Shown in pieces: positions 1 through 11,515 of a DNA stretch of 64,000 nucleotides; positions within the stretch are counted from its first letter, which is position 1, and every line of letters begins with the position of its first letter. The notes under the pieces were generated by a model. It searched no databases, had not been told where the DNA came from, and saw only the letters and a program-made list of their open reading frames with translations. Location of the stretch: assembly GCF_000960995.1 (NCBI RefSeq), contig NZ_CP009435.1:1364001-1428000 (forward strand), written 5' to 3'. A program made the position numbers and the translations under genes. Origin of the DNA: Burkholderia glumae LMG 2196 = ATCC 33617. GTDB taxonomy: Bacteria; Pseudomonadota; Gammaproteobacteria; Burkholderiales; Burkholderiaceae.

Positions 1-1
1 C

Positions 2-2914
<2,913 letters not shown>

Positions 2915-2952
2915 CGCACCCGGCGCACGGCAGCCGCGAAACGACATAGCGG

Positions 2953-2980
2953 ACGCGCCCGCCGCCACCGGCGGGCGCGT
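2953..2980 (+). other. GC-rich 12-bp hairpin between gltB and gltD
   Basis: Perfect inverted repeat ACGCGCCCGCCG / CGGCGGGCGCGT with a 4-base loop (CCAC), located 38 bp after the gltB stop. No T-tract follows, so it is not a standard intrinsic terminator. It may stabilise the 3' end of gltB mRNA or tune gltB:gltD stoichiometry; this role is inferred. Confidence 0.6.
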
Positions 2981-3018
2981 TCCCCACCCGACACACCCCC
3001 GATTCAGACGAGAACCTT

Positions 3019-4485
3019 ATGGGCAAGGCAACCGGTTTTCTCGAGTTCGAACGCCGCCACGAGGCGTACGAGGCTCCGCTCACGCGCGTGAAGCACTACA
3101 AGGAATTCGTCGCGGCGCTGTCCGACGACGACGCGAAGATCCAGGGCGCGCGCTGCATGGATTGCGGCATCCCGTTCTGCAACAACGGCTGCCCGGTCAA
3201 CAACATCATCCCGGACTTCAACGACCTGGTGTACCGCCAGGACTGGCAGCAGGCCATCGAGGTCCTCCACTCGACCAACAACTTCCCCGAGTTCACGGGC
3301 CGCATCTGCCCGGCGCCGTGCGAGGCGGCCTGCACGCTCGGCATCAACAACGATCCGGTCGGCATCAAGTCGATCGAGCACGCGATCATCGACAAGGCCT
3401 GGGCCGAAGGCTGGGTCAAGCCGCTGCCGGCCGAACACAAGACCGGCAAGAAGGTCGCCGTGGTCGGCTCCGGCCCGGCGGGCCTGGCGGCCGCGCAGCA
3501 GCTCGCGCGCGCCGGCCACGAGGTGACGGTGTTCGAGAAGAACGACCGGATCGGCGGCCTGCTGCGCTACGGCATCCCCGACTTCAAGCTCGAGAAGTGG
3601 CTGATCGACCGCCGCATGCGCCAGATGGAAGCCGAGGGCGTCACGTTCCGCACCAGCGTGTTCATCGGCAAGGAAGCGCTGCCGGACATGATCGGCAACA
3701 TGGCGAAGGAAACCATCTCGCCCGAGCAGCTGAAGGAAACGTTCGACGCGGTGGTGATCGCAGGCGGCTCCGAGACGCCGCGCGACCTGCCGGTGCCGGG
3801 CCGCGAGCTCGAAGGCGTCCATTTCGCGATGGATTTCCTGCCGCAGCAGAACCGCGTGAACGCCGGTGACAAGCTGGCCGACCAACTGCTTGCCAAGGGC
3901 AAGCACGTCGTCGTGATCGGCGGCGGCGACACGGGTTCGGACTGCGTGGGCACCTCGAACCGCCACGGCGCGAAGTCGGTCACGCAGTTCGAGCTGTTGC
4001 CGCAGCCGCCGGAAACCGAGAACAAGCCGCTCGTCTGGCCGTACTGGCCGATCAAGCTGCGCACCTCGTCGTCGCACGAGGAAGGCTGCGAGCGCGACTG
4101 GGCGGTGGCGACCAAGCGCCTCGAGGGCAAGAACGGCAAGGTCGAGAAGCTGATCGCCGTGCGCGTCGAATGGAAGGACGGCAAGATGGTCGAGGTGGCC
4201 GGCTCCGAGTTCGAGATGAAGGCGGACCTGGTGCTGCTGGCGATGGGCTTCACGCAGCCGGCCGCGCCGGTGCTCGACGCGTTCGGCGTGGCCAAGGACG
4301 CGCGCGGCAACGCACGCGCCGCCACCGAAGGCGAGCGTGCCTACACGACCTCGGTCGACAAGGTGTTCGCGGCCGGCGACATGCGCCGCGGCCAGTCGCT
4401 GGTGGTCTGGGCGATCCGCGAAGGCCGCCAGTGCGCGCGCGCCGTCGACGCGTTCCTGATGGGGCATTCGGAACTGCCGCGCTGA
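3019..4485 (+). CDS. gltD: Glutamate synthase small subunit
   Basis: NADPH-oxidising beta subunit of glutamate synthase, 488 aa, normal family length. It passes electrons from NADPH through FAD and iron-sulfur clusters to GltB. Cysteine motifs near the N-terminus (CMDCGIPFCNNGCPVNN and CPAPCEAACTLGI) match the two 4Fe-4S sites. An FAD Rossmann motif follows (VVGSGPAGLAAAQQLARAGH), then an NADPH-binding motif (VVIGGGDTGSDCVG) and a C-terminal FAD contact (VFAAGDMRRGQSLVVWAIREG). It is co-directional with gltB and ends just before a bidirectional terminator. Start ATG at 3019 gives the canonical MGKATGFLEFER N-terminus. Confidence 0.98.
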   Translation: MGKATGFLEFERRHEAYEAPLTRVKHYKEFVAALSDDDAKIQGARCMDCGIPFCNNGCPVNNIIPDFNDLVYRQDWQQAIEVLHSTNNFPEFTGRICPAPCEAACTLGINNDPVGIKSIEHAIIDKAWAEGWVKPLPAEHKTGKKVAVVGSGPAGLAAAQQLARAGHEVTVFEKNDRIGGLLRYGIPDFKLEKWLIDRRMRQMEAEGVTFRTSVFIGKEALPDMIGNMAKETISPEQLKETFDAVVIAGGSETPRDLPVPGRELEGVHFAMDFLPQQNRVNAGDKLADQLLAKGKHVVVIGGGDTGSDCVGTSNRHGAKSVTQFELLPQPPETENKPLVWPYWPIKLRTSSSHEEGCERDWAVATKRLEGKNGKVEKLIAVRVEWKDGKMVEVAGSEFEMKADLVLLAMGFTQPAAPVLDAFGVAKDARGNARAATEGERAYTTSVDKVFAAGDMRRGQSLVVWAIREGRQCARAVDAFLMGHSELPR

Positions 4486-4517
4486 GCGGGCGGCGGCGCG
4501 CGCCGCCGGACGAACGA

Positions 4518-4547
4518 AAAAAGAGCACGCCCCGGCGTGCTCTTTTT
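4518..4547. terminator. Bidirectional intrinsic terminator between gltD and the ABC exporter
   Basis: Inverted repeat AAAAAGAGCACGCC / GGCGTGCTCTTTTT with a 2-base centre; there are A residues on the left arm and T residues on the right. It can terminate both gltD (plus) and the convergent exporter gene (minus). Confidence 0.9.
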
Positions 4548-4575
4548 GCTGGCGGGGCCGGTCAGCCCCGGTGTC

Positions 4576-6324
4576 TCAGGCCGTGCGCCGCACGTCCAGC
4601 CTGCGGTCGTGGAACGCCGCGAGCGCTTCGCGGTGGGCGATGCTGACGATGGCCGCGCCCGGCAGGCGCGCGGCCATCAGGCTGTAGAGGTTCGCCTCGT
4701 TGTCGGCGTCGAGCGCGCTCGTCGCCTCGTCGAGGAACAGGTAGTCGGGCTTGTGCAGCAGCACGCGCGCGCCGGCCAGGCGCTGCTGCTCGCCCGGCGA
4801 GAGCACGCGCGTCCAGTGCGCCGCCTCGTCGAGGCGCGTCGCGTACTCGGCGAGGCCGCAGTCGCGCAGCGCCGCGCGGCAGGTCTCGTCGTCGAAGCGC
4901 GCGGCCGGCGAAGGATAGGTGAGGGCGGCCTTCAGCGAGCCGATCGGCAGATAGCTCTGCTGCGGCACGAACATCATGCGCGCGCCCACCGGCGCGTCGA
5001 TCGCGCCGTTGCCGAACGGCCAGAGGCCCGCCAGCGCCCGCATCAGCGTGCTCTTGCCGGCGCCGGACGGCCCGCGCACCAGCCAGCGCGAACCGGGCTC
5101 GATGGTCACGTCGGCGATGCTCGAGAGCGGAGTGCCGTCGGGCAGCGCCAGGCGCAGGCCGCGCGTGGTCAGCGAGGGCGCATCGACGTAGTGCAGGTTG
5201 ATGCCGCCGTGCTCGGTGGCGGGCGAGAGGGTTTCCTTCAGGTGCGAGCTGCGCGTGACGCGCATGAATTCGCGCAGACGGTTGATGGTGGCGCGCCATT
5301 CCACCAGCGTGCCGTAACTGTTGATGAACCACGAGAACGAGTCGCTGACGGTGCCGAAGGCGTTGGTGATCTGCATCAGCACGCCGAACGAGAAGGCACC
5401 GGCGAAGTAGCGCGGCGCGGCCACCATGAGCGGGAAGATCATCGCCAGCTGGCCGTAGAAGTTCAGCACGAAGTTCAGGCGCCGCGTGTAGGCCATCAGC
5501 CGCCACCAGTTGTCGCGAATCCGCTGGAACAGGTCCTGCGCGCCCTGCTTCTCGAGCGCCATGCCGTCATAGAACGCGATCTGCTCGGCGTTCTCGCGGA
5601 TCCGGATCAGGCCGAAACGGAAATCGGCCTCGACGCGCTCCTGCTGGTAGTTGATCGACACCAGCGGGTGCCCGGCCTTGTGCATCACGAACGAGCCGAC
5701 CAGCGCGTAGAGCGCGGCGGCCCACACCATGTAGCCGGGAATCTGGATCGTGCTGCCGCCGAGCGGGATCGACAGCGCGCCCGCCAGGCCCCACAGGATC
5801 GTGATGAACGAGAACAGCGTGACCACCGTGGACAGCAGGTCCAGCGACAGCGCGAGCGTGGTGGTGGCCAGCGCGTTGAGGTCGTTGGTGATCCGCTGGT
5901 CGGGGTTGTCGGCGAGACGGTCGCGTTCGATCCGGTAGAACGCGCGGTCGCCGAACCATTCGTCGAGCGCGCTGTTGGTGACCCACTGGCGCCAGCGGAA
6001 GCCGAGCAGCTGGCGCAGGTAGCGGCTGTAGACGAACAGGATGATCGAGGCGAACGCGAGGCCGGCGAAGACCAGCAGCAGGTGCGGGAACTGCGCGGCG
6101 TGCTTCTGCTGCAGCGCGTTGTTGAAGTCCGCGTACCAGGCGTTGATCCTCACGCTGATCCAGACGTTCGCGAGGTTCATCGCGATGATCGAGAGCAGCA
6201 GGCTCCAGGCGATCTTCCATTCCGAGGACACCCAGTACGGCTTGATGAGGCTCCAGGCGGAGACGCGGATATCGTCGGGCGAGGGGACGTTCGCGGCGCG
6301 GGCGACAGGGGACGGTGCGGTCAT
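4576..6324 (-). CDS. SbmA/YddA-type fused ABC exporter (membrane + ATPase)
   Basis: Half-size ABC transporter of 582 aa with an N-terminal ABC_membrane_2 (SbmA/BacA, peroxisomal ABCD-like) domain of about six helices, roughly residues 30-330. A C-terminal ATPase follows. ATPase motifs are Walker A GPSGAGKSTL, signature LSPGEQQRLAGARV and Walker B YLFLDEATSALD. The family motif with EWR (LVEWRATINRLREF) lies before the ATPase. The substrate is unknown; relatives move peptides, cobalamin or very-long-chain acyl groups. The ATG at 6324 is preceded by CAGGAAGTTC, which includes a GGA ribosome site; a longer upstream frame exists but lacks support. It diverges from the thiamine operon and converges on gltD. 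Confidence 0.9.
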   Translation of the reverse strand: MTAPSPVARAANVPSPDDIRVSAWSLIKPYWVSSEWKIAWSLLLSIIAMNLANVWISVRINAWYADFNNALQQKHAAQFPHLLLVFAGLAFASIILFVYSRYLRQLLGFRWRQWVTNSALDEWFGDRAFYRIERDRLADNPDQRITNDLNALATTTLALSLDLLSTVVTLFSFITILWGLAGALSIPLGGSTIQIPGYMVWAAALYALVGSFVMHKAGHPLVSINYQQERVEADFRFGLIRIRENAEQIAFYDGMALEKQGAQDLFQRIRDNWWRLMAYTRRLNFVLNFYGQLAMIFPLMVAAPRYFAGAFSFGVLMQITNAFGTVSDSFSWFINSYGTLVEWRATINRLREFMRVTRSSHLKETLSPATEHGGINLHYVDAPSLTTRGLRLALPDGTPLSSIADVTIEPGSRWLVRGPSGAGKSTLMRALAGLWPFGNGAIDAPVGARMMFVPQQSYLPIGSLKAALTYPSPAARFDDETCRAALRDCGLAEYATRLDEAAHWTRVLSPGEQQRLAGARVLLHKPDYLFLDEATSALDADNEANLYSLMAARLPGAAIVSIAHREALAAFHDRRLDVRRTA

Positions 6325-6643
6325 GAACTTCCTGCTGGATGAGGCGGCGCAGGGCCGCGAAATTCGAAGCGCCGCGTGTTGCGAACCGGTGGACGCAGCG
6401 GCGCGCCTGAAATCGTGCCATATGGCGACGTCCGGCGGATTGTGTCGCGCATCGCTTAAACGGCACTTAACGGCCGGCCGGCGTGGCGCGCGAGGGCGGC
6501 CACCGGCCGGCGCGATCCGGCATTGTGCCAGCGTGGTGCCGGCGCGCGCAGGAATCGGGGAGTCGGGCGCGCCGCTGCCGCGGGCGCTTCCCGGCCCCTG
6601 CCGGAGCGGGCGCGATCCCGCACCGGTCATGCTGCGCCGCGGT
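6325..6643. other. Intergenic region between the ABC exporter and the thi riboswitch promoter
   Basis: GC-rich divergent intergenic DNA. It must hold the promoter of the minus-strand exporter, but I could not point to a convincing -35/-10 pair on that strand. No gene is visible. Confidence 0.5.
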
Positions 6644-6673
6644 TTGCGACCGTTTCCGCTTCTGTGGTCTAAT
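6644..6673 (+). promoter_or_regulatory. Probable sigma-70 promoter of the thi operon
   Basis: TTGCGA (6644-6649), 18-bp spacer, TCTAAT (6668-6673). It places the transcript start near 6680, directly before the TPP riboswitch fold. Confidence 0.6.
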
Positions 6674-6682
6674 GGCCGCCAG

Positions 6683-6806
6683 ACGAAACAGGGGTGCTTT
6701 GCTGCCTGTCGGCGTCCGGTGAACGATGCATCGGGATGCGCGGCGGCAAGGCTGAGAGAAGACCCTTCGCACCCGATCCGGATAATACCGGCGCGGGAAG
6801 TTTTCG
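6683..6806 (+). ncRNA. TPP riboswitch (THI element)
   Basis: Carries the conserved thi-box blocks: CAGGGGTGC at the 5' side, the hallmark GGCTGAGAG, ACCCTT, then ACCCGATCCGGATAATACCGGCGCGGGAAG at the 3' side. CGAAAC and GTTTTCG can close stem P1. It senses thiamine pyrophosphate and lies upstream of thiOSGE. No T-tract hairpin is seen before the first ribosome site, so control of translation initiation is more likely than transcription termination. Confidence 0.93.
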
Positions 6807-6940
6807 ATTCCACCGGGTCGCGCTGGCCGCCGCCGTCGTCGTTGGCATTGCCACGGTTCGCGCGGCGTCGGCTTCCGGGTCGGCTCCCGCCGCCGGTTTC
6901 GTCCGTTCGATTGCGCCGTTGCGCGTTACGGAAGGAGCCC

Positions 6941-7045
6941 ATGCCCGTTCTTCACGTCCCACCGCCTAGTCTCGTTCCTCGTCTCGCCGATCCGCCTGGC
7001 CGCGCCCGCCCCGCCACCCGCCCCGGCAGGACGGCCGCGCGATGA
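6941..7045 (+). CDS. 34-codon leader ORF coupled to thiO
   Basis: ATG at 6941 sits four bases after a strong ribosome site (GGAAGGAG, 6930-6937). It opens a 34-codon frame, basic and proline-rich (starts MPVLHVPPPS), whose TGA overlaps the thiO ATG as ATGA. thiO has no comparable ribosome site of its own. The leader therefore probably recruits ribosomes that reinitiate on thiO, which would let the upstream riboswitch control thiO by masking this one site. The peptide itself has no recognisable function. Confidence 0.5.
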   Translation: MPVLHVPPPSLVPRLADPPGRARPATRPGRTAAR

Positions 7046-8208
7046 GCGCGGCTGCTACCCGTGCCGACGTCGCCGTGCTGGGCGGCGGCCTGGTCGGCCG
7101 GCTGATCGCGTGGCGGCTCGCGGGCGCGGGCCTGCGCGTGACGCTTTACGAACGCGGCGACGCGGCCGGCTCCGGCGCGGCCGCCTGGGTCGCGGCGGCG
7201 ATGCTCGCGCCGCTCGCCGAGGCGGCAAGCGCCGAACTGCTGATCACCGAACTCGGCGCCGCCTCGCTCGAACGCTGGCCCGCCTGGCTCGCGGAACTGC
7301 CCGAGCCGGTGTTTTTCCAGCGCAACGGCACGCTGGTGGTCTGGCATCACGCCGATCGTGCCGAGGCGCCGCTGTTCGAGCGCCGCGTGCGCGCCAACGC
7401 GCCGGCAACGCTCGTCGACGGCGGGCTCGTCGCGCTGGCGGGCGAGCAGGTCGGCGCGGCCGAGCCCGCTTTGGCGGGGCGCTTCGCGCGCGCCCTGCTG
7501 CTGCCGCGAGAAGGCCAGCTCGACAACCGCCAGACGCTCGCCGCGCTGGCTGCGGGGCTCGCCGCGCGCCGCGTCGGCATGCACTGGAACACGGCCGTCG
7601 AGGCGGCGCCCGAGCCGCGCGCCGGGCTCACCATCGACTGCCGCGGGCTCGGCGCGAAAGCGGCGCTGCCGGCGCTGCGCGGAATTCGCGGCGAGGTCGC
7701 GCGCATCCACGCGCCCGGCATCGGGCTCGCGCGTCCGGTGCGGCTGCTGCATCCGCGCTACCCGCTCTACCTCGCGCCGAAGCAGGACGATCTCTATGTG
7801 ATCGGCGCGACCGAGGTGGAGGGCGAGGATCTCTCGCCCGTCAGCGTGCGCTCGGCGCTCGAACTGCTGAGCGCGGCGTTTTCCGTGCATCCCGGTTTCG
7901 GCGAGGCGCGCATTCTCGAGCTCGGCTCGCAGTGCCGGCCGACGCTGCCCGACCACCGGCCGGCGATCGTCTGGAGCGGCGGCGCGACGCTGGCCGTCAA
8001 CGGGCTGTACCGGCACGGCTTCATGATCGCGCCGGAAGTGGCGCAGGCGGCCGTCGAATTCGTTCACGCATGGTTCGGCGGCGAATTCGGCACCGGCGGC
8101 GGCGAGACCGGCGGGGCGGGCGAGGGGCGCGACGCGCTCGCCGCATGGCGCCGTGCCGTGCGCTGGCCGACGCTGTTCCAGTATCAATCCGACCCCGTGT
8201 GCGCATGA
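7042..8208 (+). CDS. thiO: Glycine oxidase ThiO (FAD-dependent)
   Basis: FAD-dependent amine oxidase, 388 aa, of the DAO family, which makes dehydroglycine for thiazole synthesis. The N-terminal dinucleotide-binding motif is VLGGGLVGRLIAWRLAGAG; a C-terminal FAD-contact block reads RPTLPDHRPAIVWSGGATLAVNGLYRHGFMIAPEVA. It is the first enzyme gene in thiOSGE behind the TPP riboswitch. The start overlaps the leader ORF stop. The identification rests on the fold plus operon position, since DAO-family members are hard to separate by sequence alone. Confidence 0.93.
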   Translation: MSAAATRADVAVLGGGLVGRLIAWRLAGAGLRVTLYERGDAAGSGAAAWVAAAMLAPLAEAASAELLITELGAASLERWPAWLAELPEPVFFQRNGTLVVWHHADRAEAPLFERRVRANAPATLVDGGLVALAGEQVGAAEPALAGRFARALLLPREGQLDNRQTLAALAAGLAARRVGMHWNTAVEAAPEPRAGLTIDCRGLGAKAALPALRGIRGEVARIHAPGIGLARPVRLLHPRYPLYLAPKQDDLYVIGATEVEGEDLSPVSVRSALELLSAAFSVHPGFGEARILELGSQCRPTLPDHRPAIVWSGGATLAVNGLYRHGFMIAPEVAQAAVEFVHAWFGGEFGTGGGETGGAGEGRDALAAWRRAVRWPTLFQYQSDPVCA

Positions 8209-8236
8209 GCGTGCCGCACCGATCCTTTACGACACC

Positions 8237-8434
8237 ATGGACATCCAGATCAACCAGCAGACGCTGACGCTTCCCGACGGCGCGACCGTCGCCGATGCGC
8301 TCGCCGCCTACCAGGCCCGGCCGCCGTTCGCGGTCGCCGTCAACGGCGCCTTCGTCGCGCGCGCGCAGCACGCGGAACGCACGCTCGCGGCCGGCGACCG
8401 GCTCGACGTCGTGCATCCCGTCGCGGGCGGCTGA
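8237..8434 (+). CDS. thiS: Sulfur carrier protein ThiS
   Basis: 65-aa ubiquitin-like sulfur carrier, normal size for the family. It begins MDIQINQQTLTLPDG and ends with the required GG tail (VVHPVAGG), which is adenylated and thiocarboxylated to deliver sulfur to ThiG. ATG at 8237 was chosen over the longer upstream frame because it restores the standard N-terminus. It sits between thiO and thiG. Confidence 0.96.
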   Translation: MDIQINQQTLTLPDGATVADALAAYQARPPFAVAVNGAFVARAQHAERTLAAGDRLDVVHPVAGG

Positions 8435-8482
8435 CCGGCGCGGCCCGCTTGCCTGCCCGGCAGACCTTTCACAGGACTTCCC

Positions 8483-9298
8483 ATGACGCTGCGTTCCCCC
8501 ACCGATTCGCTGACGCTGTACGGCACCGTGCTGCAAAGCCGCGTGCTGCTCGGCACCTCCCGTTATCCGTCGCTGCAGTCGCTGTCCGATTCGATCGCCG
8601 CGTCGCGGCCCGGCATGGTCACCGTCGCGCTGCGCCGGCAGATGAACGCCGGCACCGCCGAGGCCGGCTTCTTCGACCTGCTGCGGCGCCACGAGGTGCC
8701 GCTGCTGCCGAACACGGCCGGCTGCCAGACCGTCGCCGAGGCGGTCAGCACCGCCCAGATGGCGCGCGAGGTGTTCGAAACCGACTGGATCAAGCTCGAA
8801 CTGATCGGCGACGACTACACGCTGCAACCCGATCCGGTCGGCCTGATCGAGGCGGCCGCGCTGCTCGTCAAGGACGGCTTCAAGGTGCTGCCGTACTGCA
8901 CCGAGGATCTCGTGATCGGCCGGCGGCTGCTCGATGCCGGCTGCGAGGCGCTGATGCCGTGGGGCGCGCCGATCGGCACCGGCAAGGGCGTGATGAACCC
9001 CTACGCGCTGCGCGTGCTGCGCGAGCGGCTGCCGGACGTGCCGCTGATCGTCGACGCCGGGCTCGGCGTGCCGTCGCACGCGTGCCAGGTGATGGAATGG
9101 GGCTTCGACGGCGTGCTGCTGAACACGGCCGTCTCGCAGGCCACCCATCCCGAGAGGATGGCGCGCGCCTTCGCGCAGGCCGTCGAGGCGGGCCGCGACG
9201 CCTGGCTGGCCGGGCCGATGGACCCGCGCGAGACCGCTCACGCCAGCACGCCGGTAGTCGGCATGCCGTTCTGGCACCACGACGGAGGTGGGCAATGA
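8483..9298 (+). CDS. thiG: Thiazole synthase ThiG
   Basis: 271-aa TIM-barrel enzyme that condenses deoxyxylulose phosphate, dehydroglycine and ThiS thiocarboxylate into the thiazole phosphate of thiamine. The Schiff-base lysine lies in IKLELIGD (about residue 104). Phosphate-binding segments MPWGAPIGTGKG and VDAGLGVPSHA are intact. The stop overlaps the thiE start as ATGA, showing translational coupling. Confidence 0.97.
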   Translation: MTLRSPTDSLTLYGTVLQSRVLLGTSRYPSLQSLSDSIAASRPGMVTVALRRQMNAGTAEAGFFDLLRRHEVPLLPNTAGCQTVAEAVSTAQMAREVFETDWIKLELIGDDYTLQPDPVGLIEAAALLVKDGFKVLPYCTEDLVIGRRLLDAGCEALMPWGAPIGTGKGVMNPYALRVLRERLPDVPLIVDAGLGVPSHACQVMEWGFDGVLLNTAVSQATHPERMARAFAQAVEAGRDAWLAGPMDPRETAHASTPVVGMPFWHHDGGGQ

Positions 9299-10392
9299 GC
9301 ACGGGCTTCGGTGATATGTTCTGGCCCCCGGTGGATGACCTGGCGGCGGCCGCCGAGCGGATTCGCGCGCGGCTCGGCGAGTGGCCCGTGCGCCGCGCGC
9401 CGATGCGAATCTGCGTCGCGGCTCCCGAACGTGCGCAGCCGGGCGACCTGCTGGTGGTGACGTCGGGCGACGCCGAGGCCGGGCGCGCGGCCGAGGTGAT
9501 CGCGGCCGGCGGCGCCGCGCTCGAGATCGACGAGCGGCACGCCACGCTGACGCACGCCGGTGCGCGGTACGCGCTGACCGCGGCCGCGCCGCTCGCCGAC
9601 GACTGGATCGCGGCGCTGGCCGCGTTCGCCGACTGTGGATTCGAAGCGCACGACGCGCTGGTGCTGGCGCTTGCCTGGCGTGACGGCGACGAGGCCGCCG
9701 ACGGGGATCCCTGGCCGACCGACCCGGCCCGCTTTCCGTCGATCGCCGCTGCGCCGGGTGCGCCCGAGCCGGCCTTCGCGCCGTGCCCGGCGCGGCTCGG
9801 CCTGTATCCGGTGGTGCCGTCGGCCGAATGGGTCGAACGCGTGCTCGACTACGGCGCGCGCACCGTGCAGCTGCGCGTGAAGGATGCCGCGCCAAACGCG
9901 CTGGCCGCCGAGATCGCGCGCGCGGTGGCGGCGGGGCGCCGCTACCCGGAGGCGCGCGTGTTCATCAACGACCACTGGCGGCTCGCGATCGAGGCCGGCG
10001 CCTACGGCGTGCATCTCGGCCAGGAGGATCTGCAGGAGGCCGGGCTTGGCGCGATCGCGGCGGCCGGCCTGCGGCTCGGCCTGTCGAGCCATGGCTACTA
10101 CGAGATGCTGGTCGCGCTGCGCCTGCGCCCCAGCTATTTGGCGCTCGGCCCGGTGTTCGCCACCGCCACGAAGGCGGTCGCTGCGCCGCCGCAGGGCCTC
10201 GCGCGGCTCGCCCGCTACGCGCGCTTTGCCGGCCGGCGCGCGCCGCTCGTCGCGATCGGCGGCGTGACGGCCGCCAGCCTGCCCGAGGTGATCGCCGCCG
10301 GCGTCGGCAGCGTGGCCGTGGTCAGCGCGATCACGCAGGCCGCGGACCCGCGTGCCGCGGTGGGCGCGCTCGCCGCTTGCTTCGAACGCTGA
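9295..10392 (+). CDS. thiE: Thiamine phosphate synthase with long N-terminal extension
   Basis: 365 aa. Residues from about 165 to the end form the ThiE TIM barrel, which couples HMP-pyrophosphate and thiazole phosphate to give thiamine phosphate. Visible motifs are TVQLRVKD, FINDHWRLAIEAGAYGVHLGQEDL, LGLSSHGYYEM, LGPVFATATK and AIGGVTAASL. About 160 residues precede the barrel, roughly doubling the usual 210-aa enzyme. This part is acidic and Ala-rich (motif LVLALAWRDGDEAADGDPWP) and I cannot assign a fold to it. There is no internal start that would give a free-standing ThiE, so the extension is genuine. Confidence 0.94.
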   Translation: MSTGFGDMFWPPVDDLAAAAERIRARLGEWPVRRAPMRICVAAPERAQPGDLLVVTSGDAEAGRAAEVIAAGGAALEIDERHATLTHAGARYALTAAAPLADDWIAALAAFADCGFEAHDALVLALAWRDGDEAADGDPWPTDPARFPSIAAAPGAPEPAFAPCPARLGLYPVVPSAEWVERVLDYGARTVQLRVKDAAPNALAAEIARAVAAGRRYPEARVFINDHWRLAIEAGAYGVHLGQEDLQEAGLGAIAAAGLRLGLSSHGYYEMLVALRLRPSYLALGPVFATATKAVAAPPQGLARLARYARFAGRRAPLVAIGGVTAASLPEVIAAGVGSVAVVSAITQAADPRAAVGALAACFER

Positions 10393-10634
10393 AACGAAGC
10401 GTTGCGCCCGCGCGCCCGAGGCGCGGGCCTCGGGCCGGGCTGGCCAGGGGCGGCAGGGGCCGCTAACGGGGCGGTCGTCCGTCCCGGCGAGCGCTGGCCG
10501 CCGTGACCGACGAGCGCCAGGGCCAGCGGCCGCACTCTGGCCGCGCCAGGCGGCCATCCGGGCCTCGCGGCGCGGGCCCGGTTACATCGTGTAACGATTT
10601 GCCCGCGCCCGGGATTGCCGCGCCGCACACTCTT
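10393..10634. other. Intergenic region thiE-mlaF
   Basis: GC-rich spacer without a gene. It contains the small inverted repeat GTTACATCGTGTAAC (10581-10595), a possible regulator site upstream of the mla promoter. No clear intrinsic terminator for the thi operon was found. Confidence 0.4.
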
Positions 10635-10664
10635 CCGACACCAAACCAGAGCAGGCCCTATAAT
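10635..10664 (+). promoter_or_regulatory. Probable sigma-70 promoter of the mla operon
   Basis: Consensus -10 TATAAT at 10659-10664 with a weak -35 CCGACA at 10635-10640 (18-bp spacing). It lies 33 bp upstream of the mlaF start codon. Confidence 0.65.
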
Positions 10665-10696
10665 TCGGCGTTCTCCGTAACAGGATTGTCTGCGCC

Positions 10697-11515
10697 GTGA
10701 GCTCTCCCCCCGAGTCCCTGCTGGAACTTCGCGACGTCGATTTCGGCTACGGCGACCGCCTCGTGCTGTCCAATCTGAACCTGCGCTTCGGGCGCGGTCA
10801 GGTGGTGGCCGTGATGGGCGGTTCCGGCTGTGGCAAGACGACCGTGCTGCGCCTGATCGGCGGCCTCGTGCGCGCGCGCCGGGGCCAGGTGCTGTTCGAC
10901 GGCGCCGATGTCGGCGCGCAGTCGCGCGACGGCCTCTACGCGCTGCGCCGCAAGATGGGCATGCTGTTCCAGTTCGGCGCCCTCTTCACCGACATGTCGG
11001 TATTCGACAACGTCGCGTTCGCGCTGCGCGAGCACACCGACCTGCCCGAGCCGCTGATCCGCGACCTGGTGCTGATGAAGCTGAATGCGGTCGGCCTGCG
11101 CGGCGCGCGCGACCTGATGCCGTCCGAGGTGTCGGGCGGCATGGCGCGCCGCGTCGCGCTGGCGCGCGCGATCGCGCTCGACCCGCAGCTGATCATGTAC
11201 GACGAGCCGTTCGCCGGCCTCGACCCGATCTCGCTCGGCATCACCGCGAACCTGATCCGCACCCTGAACGAGGCGCTCGGCGCAACCTCGATCCTGGTCA
11301 CGCACGACGTGCCGGAGTCGTTCGCGATCGCCGACTACGTCTACTTCCTCGGCAACGGCGGGGTGCTCGCCGAAGGCACGCCCGACGAGCTGCGCGCCTC
11401 GACCGAGCCGAGCGTGCGGCAGTTCATCGACGGCGTGCCCGACGGCCCGTTCCGGTTCCACTACACGAGTCCGCCGCTCGATGCGGACTTCGGCCTTGGC
11501 GGAGGGCGCCGATGA
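10697..11515 (+). CDS. mlaF: Phospholipid ABC transporter ATPase MlaF
   Basis: 272-aa ATPase of the Mla system, which moves phospholipids between inner and outer membrane and keeps the outer leaflet asymmetric. Walker A GGSGCGKTTVLRL, signature VSGGMARRVALARA, Walker B LIMYDEPFAGLDPIS and the H-loop VTHDVPES are intact. The start is GTG at 10697. The stop overlaps the mlaE start (ATGA). First gene of mlaFEDACB. Confidence 0.96.
   Translation: MSSPPESLLELRDVDFGYGDRLVLSNLNLRFGRGQVVAVMGGSGCGKTTVLRLIGGLVRARRGQVLFDGADVGAQSRDGLYALRRKMGMLFQFGALFTDMSVFDNVAFALREHTDLPEPLIRDLVLMKLNAVGLRGARDLMPSEVSGGMARRVALARAIALDPQLIMYDEPFAGLDPISLGITANLIRTLNEALGATSILVTHDVPESFAIADYVYFLGNGGVLAEGTPDELRASTEPSVRQFIDGVPDGPFRFHYTSPPLDADFGLGGGRR

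Noticed and set aside
3004..4467. 487-codon open frame antisense to gltD
   Set aside because: High-GC shadow: composition is dominated by Arg, Ala, His and Gly with no family motif, and gltD on the other strand is certain.
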